Shown: piece after piece, positions 1-8,355 of the stretch
Position numbering within the stretch: the stretch's first letter is position 1
Layout: each line of letters opens with the position of its first letter
Assembly (NCBI GenBank): GCA_024102795.1
Contig: JAGFJK010000152.1
Span: 1 to 38,829, forward strand
Direction: 5' to 3'
From: Pirellulaceae bacterium
GTDB lineage: Bacteria > Planctomycetota > Planctomycetia > Pirellulales > Pirellulaceae
DNA: 38,829 nt
Notes under the pieces: generated by a model
The model's input: only the letters and a program-made list of their open reading frames with translations
Told to the model about the DNA's origin: nothing
The model's database searches: none
Position numbers and translations under genes: made by a program

Positions 1-1786
1 CTTCGACCTGCCTCAAGCGCTCGGGATCGCTCGTTTCAGCGGCGGCCCGTTTCTTGGCCGCTTCGGCGATGGCGTCCTGCCATTCCTTCCGCGCGCCCGC
101 GAGCTCGCCCTCCGTCGCGGCCAGGTCGTCGGCGAATTGCTTTTGCCGGCGGGCATGTTCCTCGGATTGCATGTCGCCCAGCGTGCTTTCCACGCCGGCG
201 CGATCCCGTTCGATCTGTTCGCGGCGATCCCGGCGTTCGCGGTCCCGCTGGCCCACGGCATCGAGCATTTGCTGGTCGGCAGCGCCGGTCGCTTCGCTCA
301 CCTCACGGTTGATCTGGTTCACCTCGGCATCGACATCCACTTCATCGCTGAACAGCGACTTGAGCCGCACCCAGGCCTTCTTGATGAAGCCGATGGTGTT
401 GTGCCAAGTGTGCGTGAGCATGTTGGTAAAGACGCTCCAGGCGTCGGCCAAGAACCCTACTGTTTCCGTCCAGCCGACTTCGATGGCCGCCCAGCCGTTG
501 TTGAGAATCTTGGCGACGCCGAACACGGCGTCAGTCCAGAGCGACAGAAAGAACTCTTTGGCCCCAATCCACAGTCCATTGAGGAAGTGAATGCCGCGCC
601 GCCATTCCATCTTCAGCGTGAGCCAGACGATCTTCGCCGCCAGCGCCAGGTCGCCCGCCGCCAGCGCGTCGCCGATCCCCTGCCACGCCGCGAGAGCATC
701 GTTCTTGAGTGTCTCGAACCGCTCCCCCAGCCACGCCAGCGCCTTGGCCCCCAAACCCGACGCATATAGGAGGTATGCGCCGAGCGCGACCGCAGCCACG
801 ATTACAAGGCCAATGGGCGAAAGCAGCAGGGCGATGATTTTCCCCAGGATCGCGATGGCCGTGCCAATCGCCCCAACCACCGTGACCACAGCGCCAATGG
901 CCGCTCCGAACCCTGAGATGACGCCGCCAAGTACGATGAGCGCCACGCCTGCCGCAACCACTGCAGCCGCGATCTTGAACACCGTGACGACCAGGGCCTT
1001 GTTCTGTTTGATCCAATTGACGGCCGCGACCACGAACTTAATGGCCTTGGCGATCAAGTCCGTAAGCATCGGGGCGAGCGCCGCACCGATGGCGAACACG
1101 CCAGCTTTGATCGATTTCCACAGATCATCGAGCGTGTCGCCAAACAGCGTGGCAGCATCGGCATCTTCCTTCGAGATCGTCAGCCCCAGTTCGCGGGCCC
1201 GCTGCTGCAATTCCTCGATCCCCTTGGCCCCGCCAGCCATAAGCGGAAGAAGTTGAGTGCCCGACTTCCCAAAAATCTTCATCGCCATCGCGGCCTTGAG
1301 CGTCGGGTCTTCGATCCGCGACAGGCGATCCGCGATCAGTTTGAACTGCTGGTCGGGCGATAGGCCGGCGAGCTGCTCGACGGTCAGCCCGAGCATGGCC
1401 AGGTTTTCCTGGGCAGACTTCGATCCCTTGGCGGCGTCGAGAACCGACGCCTGCATGCGCCGCAGGCCCCCTTCGAGCGTTTCCAAGTTCGCACCCGACT
1501 GGTCCGCCGCGTAGGCGAGCTCGGAAAGCGTCTCGACCGCGACGCCGGTGCGATCCGAGGCCTTATTCACCGCGTCGCCCGCCGTGGCGAAGTGCTGCAC
1601 GGCCGCCAGGAGGGGCGCGATCACCGCGCCGCCGGCCGTAACCAGCTGAAAGCCCATCGTCTGCACGCTCGCGCCGAACGCTCGCAACTTCTGCGACGCC
1701 GAGCGCAGACCTTTCACCATTCGGCGGTCCTTGGTGAACAGCTCGATGTAGGCCGCGCCGGCGCGAATGGCTTGGGCTGCCGCCAT
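1..1786 (-). CDS. Phage tail tape measure protein, C-terminus cut by window edge
   Basis: The frame is open from the ATG at 1786 to the window edge, about 595 residues without a stop. It sets tail length and is later released for DNA entry in long-tailed phages. The N-terminal part is helical and resembles the TP901-like tape measure start (tail-sheath contact, then a repeated LSELAYAADQSG-type segment). A long Ala/Val/Gly-rich hydrophobic stretch follows at about residues 255-335, typical of these proteins. After it come Trp-rich helices and a charged coiled coil rich in Glu, Arg and Gln near the visible end. The start is four bases downstream of the stop of the tail chaperone second frame, so translation is probably coupled. 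The protein is incomplete here and the true C-terminus lies to the left. Family assignment rests on composition, size and position after the chaperone. Confidence 0.9.
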   Translation of the reverse strand, partial: MAAAQAIRAGAAYIELFTKDRRMVKGLRSASQKLRAFGASVQTMGFQLVTAGGAVIAPLLAAVQHFATAGDAVNKASDRTGVAVETLSELAYAADQSGANLETLEGGLRRMQASVLDAAKGSKSAQENLAMLGLTVEQLAGLSPDQQFKLIADRLSRIEDPTLKAAMAMKIFGKSGTQLLPLMAGGAKGIEELQQRARELGLTISKEDADAATLFGDTLDDLWKSIKAGVFAIGAALAPMLTDLIAKAIKFVVAAVNWIKQNKALVVTVFKIAAAVVAAGVALIVLGGVISGFGAAIGAVVTVVGAIGTAIAILGKIIALLLSPIGLVIVAAVALGAYLLYASGLGAKALAWLGERFETLKNDALAAWQGIGDALAAGDLALAAKIVWLTLKMEWRRGIHFLNGLWIGAKEFFLSLWTDAVFGVAKILNNGWAAIEVGWTETVGFLADAWSVFTNMLTHTWHNTIGFIKKAWVRLKSLFSDEVDVDAEVNQINREVSEATGAADQQMLDAVGQRDRERRDRREQIERDRAGVESTLGDMQSEEHARRQKQFADDLAATEGELAGARKEWQDAIAEAAKKRAAAETSDPERLRQVE

Positions 1787-1789
1787 GAC

Positions 1790-2014
1790 TCACCTGCAAT
1801 CCACAAAGATGGTTTTCAAAGTGCGAACTCCGGTCTTGGCGTTCGGTTTCTTCCGCTCGTTCACCAGCGGGTTGAACTCCGAGGGCGTGAACGGCTGGGG
1901 CTTCTTCTTCGGGTTGCGATGGACGTTGGCGAGCATCGCCAGGAGCGCCGACGTGTGCTGCCACTCGTCGCGCCGCCGGGCGTCGGCCATCCAGACCAGT
2001 TCCCGCAGCGTCAA
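1790..2014 (-). CDS. Tail assembly chaperone second frame (gpT-like), by -1 frameshift or TTG restart
   Basis: This frame lies -1 relative to the preceding chaperone gene and ends just before the tape measure start, the position of lambda gpT. The domain reads LTLRELVWMADARRRDEW, then Asn-Pro-Lys-rich and ending ...IFVDCR. The same frame is open upstream and already looks coding before the TTG (AWRLIWQLAGIVGVEP), inside the last 29 codons of the first gene. A G-GT type -1 frameshift is therefore likely, near 2080-2091. Alternatively the TTG at 2014 overlaps the upstream TGA as TTGA and could restart translation, giving 74 residues; that minimal frame is what is annotated. I saw no canonical slippery heptamer. 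That this stretch is coding is well supported; the mode of expression is not. Confidence 0.7.
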   Translation of the reverse strand: MTLRELVWMADARRRDEWQHTSALLAMLANVHRNPKKKPQPFTPSEFNPLVNERKKPNAKTGVRTLKTIFVDCR

Positions 2015-2514
2015 AGGGCCGGGCTCGACGCCGACGATGCCGGCGAGTTGCCAGATGAGTCGCCAGGCGTCAGCGCCGGTAAACCGTCCCCGTTGAGGAT
2101 CTGTTCCAGCTGCCGGTCGAGCTTCGGATCGTCCAACCGCTTGCTGGCCGTCTCGACCGCCTTCGTCTGGAAGGCTTTCAGCTTCGCGAGCGCCTTGGCC
2201 AGCACCTGACGCTTCGCCAACGGGAAAAAATCGACGAGTTCCTCCAGGAGGCAGGTCGTGCCGAGATCGATGGCGTCCCCCGCCATCGCGCGGCCGAAAT
2301 CCTCGTCGGTGACCTGCTTGGAGTCGGCTTCCGGCTTGCACAGCACGTACAGCACGTCGCAGAGCATGACCGGATCGGAGACAAGCCTTTCGATCAGCTT
2401 CCCCTCGACCGCTTCGAGCAAGTTGACGCTCAGCAGCGACTTCACCCGTTTGATCGCATCGACGTTGATCGCGACGGTCCAGGTGCGGCCGGCGTTGTCG
2501 TTGAACGTTTTCAT
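2011..2514 (-). CDS. Tail assembly chaperone, first frame (gpG-like)
   Basis: A 167-residue protein between the tail tube gene and the tape measure gene, the usual place of the chaperone that coats the tape measure during tail assembly. It is mostly helical (MKTFNDNAGRTWTVAINVDA start, then Leu/Glu/Lys-rich helices). The last 30 residues are a low-complexity Pro/Ser/Ala tail (GNSPASSASSPAL), which overlaps a better-looking coding frame at -1. That is how lambda-type G/GT pairs look. In most copies translation would end here; in a minority ribosomes would slip and add the second domain. The start ATG at 2514 is supported by the conserved-looking first residues. No sequence-level match to gpG is claimed; the call is by position and gene architecture. 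Confidence 0.75.
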   Translation of the reverse strand: MKTFNDNAGRTWTVAINVDAIKRVKSLLSVNLLEAVEGKLIERLVSDPVMLCDVLYVLCKPEADSKQVTDEDFGRAMAGDAIDLGTTCLLEELVDFFPLAKRQVLAKALAKLKAFQTKAVETASKRLDDPKLDRQLEQILNGDGLPALTPGDSSGNSPASSASSPAL

Positions 2515-2532
2515 GCGGTGACCGCTCTCCTA

Positions 2533-2988
2533 TCAGGCCGAGGAACTGCCTTCGCCGTTGATCCACTGGGGCGCGTTGGCGGCGTAGGTCGGCTTGATGG
2601 TCACGTCGACCATGATCGCCTCCTCCAGCGCTTCGTTTCGCGTGAAGTTGAAGATGTCGAACGTGGCCCGCAGGCCTTCGGAAGTCGCATCGCCCATGTC
2701 GCCATCCATCACGGCGAACTCGATGGGCGTGTTGCTGAAGAACGCCTGTTGCATGGCAGAGAACCCGGCGTCGGCCGTGTCCCAAACCATCTGGAACTCG
2801 ATGCTGGCGTCCTTGAGCGTGCCGACCGTCGCCCGCCAACCGCCGTTGGCGCGAGTGGTCACGTCGGCCTCGCCCTTTTCCAGATTGAGCGTGAGGTCTT
2901 TGACGTTGGTGACCTCGGTCCAGATGGGCGAACCGAAGCTGCCGGCGTTGCGGTACAGCTTCGCGTCCATGCCGAGTCGAGTGCTCAT
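2533..2988 (-). CDS. Phage major tail tube protein
   Basis: A 151-residue protein placed between the joining proteins and the tail chaperone, where the tube protein of siphoviruses sits. It polymerises as rings around the tape measure to form the tail tube. The sequence fits the beta-rich tail tube fold: alternating hydrophobic strands (VTNVKDLTLNLEKGEADV), a motif TTRANGGWRATVGTLKDASI and a central Asp/Gly-rich turn segment. It ends in GEGSSSA. Comparable tail tube families have the same N-terminal pattern of a strand with a residue run such as TLNLEKGE followed by TTR.NG. The gap to the upstream gene is 12 bases, so it is in the same operon. Confidence 0.8.
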   Translation of the reverse strand: MSTRLGMDAKLYRNAGSFGSPIWTEVTNVKDLTLNLEKGEADVTTRANGGWRATVGTLKDASIEFQMVWDTADAGFSAMQQAFFSNTPIEFAVMDGDMGDATSEGLRATFDIFNFTRNEALEEAIMVDVTIKPTYAANAPQWINGEGSSSA

Positions 2989-3000
2989 GGCGGTCTTCTC

Positions 3001-3399
3001 CTATGCTTTCACCGACCCGGCCCACAGCTTGGGCAGGCGGTCTTGGGTCTTTTCGAGCGCCGGCCCCATGAATGGCCGCTTCGGATAACGCTGTCGCTTG
3101 TAGCGCCCGCCGTGTTCGTGCGCCGCTCCCGAGGTGCCGACCTTGGATTCCTCAGGCCCGATGACGACCAGGTCCTTCTGCTTCTCCACGTCGAACATGA
3201 TCGCGCCGCGAAGCTGGCCCCGGCGGGTGCTGGGAGGTTGACCTTCGGGGCTGGCCTTCTTACGTTTGCGAATGCTGCGCTTGGCCGTCAGGCGGATCGC
3301 CGCGCCGGCGTGGCCCAGGCTCTTGAAGTTGCCCTGCTTGGCTTTCGCCAGGACCTTCTTGGTTTCGTCTTTGGTCGTAACCTTCGCGGCGATCATCAA
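3001..3399 (-). CDS. HK97 gp10-like tail completion / head-tail joining protein
   Basis: A 132-residue basic protein. Residues about 40-75 are rich in Lys and Arg (RSIRKRKKASPEGQPPSTRRGQL). They are followed by a beta section (FDVEKQKDLVVIGPEESKV) and the motif AAHEHGGRYKRQRYPKRPFM near the C-terminus. A His-Glu-His-Gly-Gly segment followed by an R.FM.PAL pattern is typical of the HK97-gp10/minor tail Z group, which completes the tail or joins it to the head. The gene abuts the next upstream gene (stop of that gene at 3400) and precedes the tail tube gene by 12 bases. Assignment is good to superfamily level; which exact interface it occupies is inferred from order. Confidence 0.75.
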   Translation of the reverse strand: MMIAAKVTTKDETKKVLAKAKQGNFKSLGHAGAAIRLTAKRSIRKRKKASPEGQPPSTRRGQLRGAIMFDVEKQKDLVVIGPEESKVGTSGAAHEHGGRYKRQRYPKRPFMGPALEKTQDRLPKLWAGSVKA

Positions 3400-3825
3400 T
3401 TACCTCGCCATGCGGAAGGTGAGAGTGAGGACGCTGGTGAATTGCCGCAGCTCGTCGAGGTGTTCCTGCGAATAGACCGGCGCGTTCTTCACGTCAACGC
3501 AGCGCGCGCCGGGAAAGCTACCCAGCGGTTCGGCACGGAAGTGGTCGGCGATCTCTTCCACGAGCGTCATCAGGGCGTCGAGCGAGGCCTGCGCCATGTC
3601 GGTCTTCTTCTGCACCGCCAAATCGATGTCGAAGCTGAACGAATCTCGCTTCCGGTCGAGAGACGTGCTGGCGATCCCGCGCGGCACGACGGTGACGTGG
3701 AGCGTTTCCATGTCGGGCAGCTCGAACGACGGCGCGTACAGCCGGGCCGCAGTCAGCGGCTGGCTGAACGTGGCCGCATTGAGCTGCGCCACCACGGCAT
3801 CGGCGATCTGGATGATCGTGGCCAA
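3400..3825 (-). CDS. Tail terminator-like protein (gpU position)
   Basis: A 141-residue protein between the head-closure candidate and the gp10-like protein, the usual slot for the tail terminator that stops tube growth and joins tail to head. It begins MATIIQIADAVVAQLNAATF, a helix common in short terminator proteins (initial helix with DAVVA.LN). It then alternates strands (ETLHVTVVPRG, SFDIDLAVQKK), a long helix (LDALMTLVEEIADHF) and a last strand pair ending LTLTFRMAR. This alpha-beta order matches the small terminator fold. No catalytic motif is expected. The exact role is inferred from order and predicted fold, not from a recognised signature. Confidence 0.65.
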   Translation of the reverse strand: MATIIQIADAVVAQLNAATFSQPLTAARLYAPSFELPDMETLHVTVVPRGIASTSLDRKRDSFSFDIDLAVQKKTDMAQASLDALMTLVEEIADHFRAEPLGSFPGARCVDVKNAPVYSQEHLDELRQFTSVLTLTFRMAR

Positions 3826-4209
3826 TTAAGCCGCCTCCGTCGCAATGAGCTTGGTGTGAATCCGTAGCGTCCGCCGGTACGGATCGCTGTAGCGCCAGTG
3901 CTGTTCGCCGCCCAGCGGCAGCACCTCGTAGGTATGCTTCTGGCCGGCGTCGATCTCCTCGATCCGATCCCCCTTGGCCGGCAGCGTTGGTTCGCTCGCC
4001 AGCACCAGGTCTGCCGTGTCGATCAAGTAATCTCGAACCTGCAAGCGGACGATCACGCCTGCACCGTCGTCCTGCTCGAGCAGTGTTCTGCCAATGGTCG
4101 CCTTCACGACCACAGACTCCACGCCGCGCCGGTACGTCACCTCGCGCGTGGCGTGCTTCTTCCGTTGGCCTTCCAGCCAGGCGGAACCTTTGTCGAGCAG
4201 ATCGGCCAC
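3826..4209 (-). CDS. Putative head-closure / head-tail connector protein
   Basis: A 127-residue protein, stop codon directly before the next gene. Residues 1-25 are a helix (ADLLDKGSAWLEGQRKKH), followed by a mainly beta region. The segment PAKGDRIEEIDAGQKHTYEV and the ending HWRYSDPYRRTLRIHTK resemble small head-closure proteins, in which a P..GD.I motif is followed by a strand pair and a W....D......RIHT stretch. Such proteins seal the portal after DNA packaging and offer the docking surface for the tail. Position between the DUF2190 protein and the terminator-like protein agrees. I do not see a motif that makes this certain; other minor capsid proteins of similar size are possible. Confidence 0.55.
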   Translation of the reverse strand: MADLLDKGSAWLEGQRKKHATREVTYRRGVESVVVKATIGRTLLEQDDGAGVIVRLQVRDYLIDTADLVLASEPTLPAKGDRIEEIDAGQKHTYEVLPLGGEQHWRYSDPYRRTLRIHTKLIATEAA

Positions 4210-4212
4210 GGC

Positions 4213-4593
4213 TTACACTCCGCTGCTCGAGGCGCTTTCGGTCGGCACCGCGCACGGGCACAGCCGCACACGCACCGTCGCGTCGGCATCGGCCGCCGCT
4301 TTCGCGACCTTGCCGAGCAGCTTGTGAGCCCCGCCGCCGTCATCGGTCACCGCGACCTTGTTCACGGCGTCCCAGTAGGCGAGCGCCCCGACGGCGAATG
4401 TCACGCCGCCGCCGGCTTCCTTGGCGAAGTCGAAGACGCCCTCCAGCGCGAGCGACCCGAGTTCGTTGGCGGCAATGGGCCGCTTGGCCACACCGACGAG
4501 ATCGCCCTGCACAACAACCTGGCCCGACGCCACGGCGCTGCTGGGCGTATAGTCGATGGACAGGCCATCCTGAATGAAAACCGCTTCTGCCAT
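4213..4593 (-). CDS. DUF2190 family protein (capsid-associated)
   Basis: A 126-residue beta-rich, Gly/Ala-rich protein. The order VVVQGDLVGVAKRPIAANELG, SLALEGVFDFAKEAGGG, then VGALAYWDAVNKVAV and a C-terminal VRVRLCP strand matches the DUF2190 family. Its hallmarks are G..v.v...lvGva...ia.g..g...leGvf..pk and aiaaG...YWd...k.v. These proteins are found next to major capsid genes in many tailed phages and are thought to be head decoration or stabilising proteins. The gene lies downstream of the protease-capsid fusion with a 39-base gap and precedes the joining proteins. Length is normal for the family. Confidence 0.8.
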   Translation of the reverse strand: MAEAVFIQDGLSIDYTPSSAVASGQVVVQGDLVGVAKRPIAANELGSLALEGVFDFAKEAGGGVTFAVGALAYWDAVNKVAVTDDGGGAHKLLGKVAKAAADADATVRVRLCPCAVPTESASSSGV

Positions 4594-4632
4594 GAAAGAC
4601 TCTCCTTACGTGATCGGTGAATGAATGGCTGA

Positions 4633-6645
4633 CTACGCCTCGCCCTTGCTCTTCACACCGCCGCGGAAATCCTGCAGCGCGACGCCGAAGTCGTGATAGC
4701 CGCGCATCTGCACGCCCAGGACGTTAAAGTCGGCCTCGGCCGTTTCGATGGTGGGAGACTCCTGACCGTTGAGGAACGCCACCTCGATCACCGGCAGATC
4801 GTTCGGGTCGGCCAGCAGATACCAGGCCTTGGCCGAGTTGCCGGGGTAGACCGCGTTCGCCAAGTAGCGGCTGACTTCGACACGGAACTTCCCCTGGTGC
4901 GGGTTGGCAACCGGGAACTTCGCGTTCGCCGTGGTGTCGCGCAGTTCGAGCGACTTGTAGAGCTGCGAACCGATCGCCGAGAGGGCCGTCGGCACGAGGG
5001 CGATGGCCGGCATGATCCCGATGGGCTTGCCATCGCCATCGACCTGATCCATAAAGGCGACTTCGGCCTTGGTCAGACCGTCGATGGTGAGCGCGGTGTC
5101 CGCACCGACGAGGAAGTTCTTGTTCCCAGCCGTGAAGAATCCGCTGTTGGCCAGGAAGATTGTCCAGAAGACATCGTTGATCTTCAGACCCGACCCGCGA
5201 CCGAGTTTGCGGGGCACGGTCGTAATCGCGCCGAGATCGTCGTTGATGATGTCACGGCGGTCGATCCCCAGCACGAGGCCGTAGGTGTCGGCCTTGTTGG
5301 TGAACTGCTCGTTGCCGAGCGTCCCGTGCTTGAGCTCGCCGCCCGGCGCGACCAGTTCGTACTGGTCTTTGCCGATGAGCCGGTAGCTCGTGACCGTTTT
5401 GAAGTCGCTGACGTTTCGGACGGCGCAGATGTTTCGCCATGTCCGTTCGACGCTGAAGAAACCTTCGAGCAGGAACTTGTTGGCGACGTTGGACAGGATT
5501 CCGCCAATGTCGATGGTCGAGAATCCGGCCTCGATCCCGCGCCCGAATGCAAACCGCAGCACGGCCCGGCTGTCACGGAAGTTGCGACCCGTGTAGCCGT
5601 TGGCCCAGGCCGCTTCGAGCAAGAGTTCTTGGAGTCCGATGCCGCCGCGAAACCGACGCGACGCCTGGTCCAACGTCTGCGGTTCGAAGCTGGACTCAGG
5701 ATTGGCGATGCCGGCGGTCAACATGCACGCCGCCTCCAGCACGGCCGCATTGATCGTGTTGTCGGTCGCATGAATGGCCGGCGCGGCGGGGCGGGTGATG
5801 CGCAGCACCTCAAGTTCCGTCCGCTGCTCGGTCCAACCCTCGCGGATCGCCTGCGCTTCAAGGCGTGGAGCCCGACCCGCGCAGATGCGGCGGATAGACG
5901 AAATGCGCTCGGTCTCGGCTACTGCCTGCGCGCGGATTTCCTCGACAGCCGCGCTCGCGGCCACGGGCTGTTGCGGCGCTGGAGGTGGCGGGGGCGACGC
6001 GGGAGTGGCAGGCGGATCGGCAGGCGGGGCGAGGTTGGGCTCGTCCATGATGGGTTCTCCTGAGGATGGATTGGCGCTGGCGGCAACACTGGCGCTCGTG
6101 GCTCCGTCGGCCCCGAGGTCGACGAAGCTGATTTCACCAAGCGTCGCCTTGCGCACGACGTTGAGCGGGCCGTTGTATTGACGGCCGTTGACCATGACCT
6201 TTTGGCTTTCCTTGACGAACTCGAACTCCTCGACGCTCGCGCCGACGGAGGCCTGCCAGGGAAAGCCGTTCTTGGAACTGACGACGACCTCGCGAGCGGC
6301 CGCCGTATCGCGCGATACGAGACCGGTCGCCACGAGTTGCCCCTGGTCGACGCGAATCGCATCGGTGTGGCCGATGCCAGAAAGCGGGTCGTGACCGAAG
6401 CGGATCGGCCGGGCCTGCGACGGGATCGCCATTCCAGCCAGGTCCAGGATCACGGGGTGCCGCCAGCCGGCGATCCGCATGGGTCCGCCCGTGTAGGCGA
6501 TCATGCGGAAGCGCGGCAGGCCCGCAGGCTGAGCGCCCTCGACTGCCGCATCGATGTCGATGACGGCGGTCGCGGTGAGATTCAGCGTTGTGGGGAGGCT
6601 ACGCGCGTCAGGCGTCGCCGGCTGGGGTTTCGTCGAGAGCTTCAT
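4633..6645 (-). CDS. Prohead serine protease fused to major capsid protein
   Basis: A single 670-residue open frame carries two proteins usually encoded apart. Residues about 45-185 look like an HK97-type prohead protease. Candidate catalytic residues are His85 or His93 (FGHDPLSGIGHTD) and Ser133 in WQASVGA, and the domain closes with LGEISFVDLGAD, the usual end of these proteases. A Pro/Ala linker spans about 200-235. Residues about 240-300 are helical and could act as scaffold or delta domain. Residues 300-670 form the capsid protein, probably of the Mu gpT-like/HK97-fold group (GHLGNEQFTNKADTYG-like region and the ending QMRGYHDFGVALQDFRGG). The protease would cut itself free during head maturation. 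The start at 6645 has GGAG eight bases upstream and overlaps the portal gene by 38 bases. Confidence 0.85.
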   Translation of the reverse strand: MKLSTKPQPATPDARSLPTTLNLTATAVIDIDAAVEGAQPAGLPRFRMIAYTGGPMRIAGWRHPVILDLAGMAIPSQARPIRFGHDPLSGIGHTDAIRVDQGQLVATGLVSRDTAAAREVVVSSKNGFPWQASVGASVEEFEFVKESQKVMVNGRQYNGPLNVVRKATLGEISFVDLGADGATSASVAASANPSSGEPIMDEPNLAPPADPPATPASPPPPPAPQQPVAASAAVEEIRAQAVAETERISSIRRICAGRAPRLEAQAIREGWTEQRTELEVLRITRPAAPAIHATDNTINAAVLEAACMLTAGIANPESSFEPQTLDQASRRFRGGIGLQELLLEAAWANGYTGRNFRDSRAVLRFAFGRGIEAGFSTIDIGGILSNVANKFLLEGFFSVERTWRNICAVRNVSDFKTVTSYRLIGKDQYELVAPGGELKHGTLGNEQFTNKADTYGLVLGIDRRDIINDDLGAITTVPRKLGRGSGLKINDVFWTIFLANSGFFTAGNKNFLVGADTALTIDGLTKAEVAFMDQVDGDGKPIGIMPAIALVPTALSAIGSQLYKSLELRDTTANAKFPVANPHQGKFRVEVSRYLANAVYPGNSAKAWYLLADPNDLPVIEVAFLNGQESPTIETAEADFNVLGVQMRGYHDFGVALQDFRGGVKSKGEA

Positions 6646-8071
6646 CCTCTTGCTCCGTGGGGGTGGATGATGGATTGGGGAGCGACTGCGCCAGCGGCAG
6701 TCCGAGTTCGCTCATGAGCGCCAGCTCCTTGGCGCGCTGGCGCAGTTGCGCTTCCCAGTCTTGGCCGCGCCGCGCGTACTCGTCGGCGAGCGTGGTCGTG
6801 TGATTGGTCAGCCGCGTGGCCTGAGCCGTGGCCTCTTTGGCCGGATCGACGTGCTCGTGCCCGTCCCAAAACCACTGGTGCGGCCACTGAGCAATGGGCC
6901 CAATGCCCGCCGGCAAGAGGCCGGGGATGAGCACCGCTTCGTCAAACCAGGCGGCAAGAACTCGGTCCAGAACGACGCACTCAACGTGCGCTTGTTCGAC
7001 ACGAATCGCCTTGAAGTAAGTCTGGTGGTCGAGCCGACCGGAGGCGTAGTTGTAGCCCGATGAATTGCCAGCAGCGACATTGAACGGCATGTTCAAGCAG
7101 CGGGCGATTTCGTTGAGAATCTCGTGCTTGAATTCGGCATAGGTCGTGGCCGGTTGCTCCGCCTGCATCTGGCTCATCTTCCAGCCGCCGGGCATGGTCA
7201 CGAGCGCTCGCTTCTCCAGTTCGATCGGCTCGAACGGTTCGGCCGCATCCGCCTCGCCGTTGGCCGGCGCGTCGGTGTAAAGGATGCCGGCGAAGTCGGC
7301 GGCCGTTTCCGCAGCGGCGAGCACAGCCAGCGTGAACCGACGCAACTGCGCGAAGAGCGGCAGCGCCGGCATGATGTCAGGAATGCCGCGGGCCTGGCCG
7401 GGCCGGTCGCACCGATACCAATGCACGACGCTGCTGGCCGGGAGCCGGTCATATTCACGGTTGAGCCCCGAGCCGGACTCACCCGGATGTTGCTTGAGAA
7501 TGTGGTATTCGACCGGATTGCCGGCCCCATCGAACAGGATGCCGTCCACGGCGTTCGCAGCGCGTGCGTCGAGATCAGGCGTGCAAACTTGATCGGCCTC
7601 GACGAGCCGCAGGTCGAGCTGAATATCGGTCGTCAGCCGCGGGTTGTTCGTAAGGACGGCGAACGCCTCGCCATCCGTAGCACGCGCCATTCGTAACGTG
7701 CGGAGCTTCTCGGCCAGCGCCACGGCCTTCGCCCAGCGCGAGAACTCCTGCTCGATGCGGCGATTGGCCTCGCCATCGGCCGTCAGCATTTGCAGCCGAG
7801 GTCCGGTGCCCACCACGTCGTGCGACAGCGTCAACACGATCCCGCGTGCGTAACTGTTGTTGGCGACTTCGTAGCGGGCGCGGTTCCGCAGAATGCGGCG
7901 GACCTCTGCGCTGTTGGCGCTGTTGGCCGACAAGCCGTCCGCATTCGCCCAGTGGCGGCGGTTGTCCTCGTTTGTCACCGCCGCGTCGTAGCGAGCCCGC
8001 ACGCGGAGCGCACGAGGCGCGCCGGCGCGAGGGGGCTTGGCAGTGAATAGGTTGGTAAGCCACGAGAACAC
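6608..8071 (-). CDS. Phage portal protein, lambda family
   Basis: A 487-residue portal, the dodecameric ring at one capsid vertex through which DNA is packaged and ejected. It starts with a Trp-containing amphipathic segment (MFSWLTNLF). The lambda gpB-like core follows: ADGLSANSANSAEVRRILRNRARYEVANNSYARGI..LS.D.VGTGPR, then SRWA..., AEKLRTLRMARATDGEAF, and the C-terminal NMPFNVAAGNSSGYNYASGRLDHQTYFKAI. The last block is a hallmark of lambda-type portals. Length is close to the family norm (about 500). The last 40 residues are acidic and overlap the start of the protease-capsid gene, suggesting translational coupling. The upstream small gene ends three bases before this start. Confidence 0.93.
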   Translation of the reverse strand: MFSWLTNLFTAKPPRAGAPRALRVRARYDAAVTNEDNRRHWANADGLSANSANSAEVRRILRNRARYEVANNSYARGIVLTLSHDVVGTGPRLQMLTADGEANRRIEQEFSRWAKAVALAEKLRTLRMARATDGEAFAVLTNNPRLTTDIQLDLRLVEADQVCTPDLDARAANAVDGILFDGAGNPVEYHILKQHPGESGSGLNREYDRLPASSVVHWYRCDRPGQARGIPDIMPALPLFAQLRRFTLAVLAAAETAADFAGILYTDAPANGEADAAEPFEPIELEKRALVTMPGGWKMSQMQAEQPATTYAEFKHEILNEIARCLNMPFNVAAGNSSGYNYASGRLDHQTYFKAIRVEQAHVECVVLDRVLAAWFDEAVLIPGLLPAGIGPIAQWPHQWFWDGHEHVDPAKEATAQATRLTNHTTTLADEYARRGQDWEAQLRQRAKELALMSELGLPLAQSLPNPSSTPTEQEDEALDETPAGDA

Positions 8072-8073
8072 GT

Positions 8074-8271
8074 TTAGTCGGCCCCAGGGGGAACAAGCTT
8101 GTTGAACTGCAAGCCGCGACGCTTCGACTTGGCGGCTTCCTTCGACGCGAGGTACTTATCCGCCGCGATCTGGTCGGGGAGCTTGTGCTGCTCCATCGAG
8201 CCCGAGTCGCCAGCGGCCTTTGCGGGCCCCTGGGCGTTCTCGCGGATGGCGTCTTCGAGTTCGTCGGACAT
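8074..8271 (-). CDS. Small head protein between terminase and portal (gpW position)
   Basis: A 65-residue protein at the place of lambda gpW, the head-completion protein. It reads MSDELEDAIRENAQGPAKAA, then a Gly-Ser segment, a helix (LPDQIAADKYLASKEAAKSK) and the end FNKLVPPGAD. I chose the ATG at 8271 because the residues upstream of it do not look coding. An in-frame ATG at 8337 would give 87 residues and places the start 18 bases after the repeated element at 8356-8371. Neither start has a strong ribosome binding site. The gene ends three bases before the portal start. It does not match lambda gpW in sequence; role is inferred from position. Confidence 0.7.
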   Translation of the reverse strand: MSDELEDAIRENAQGPAKAAGDSGSMEQHKLPDQIAADKYLASKEAAKSKRRGLQFNKLVPPGAD

Positions 8272-8355
8272 TGCGGATATTCCAAAGGGACGGCAATCCG
8301 GCAGAGAGGCCACCCGGCGAAGAGTTAACTCGCTCATGCCGGACTGACCGTCCCT

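Noticed and set aside
1790-3025. A single 411-codon gene on the minus strand
   Set aside because: Only its last about 75-100 codons look coding; the rest is an Arg/His/Gly-rich shadow of the chaperone and tail tube genes.
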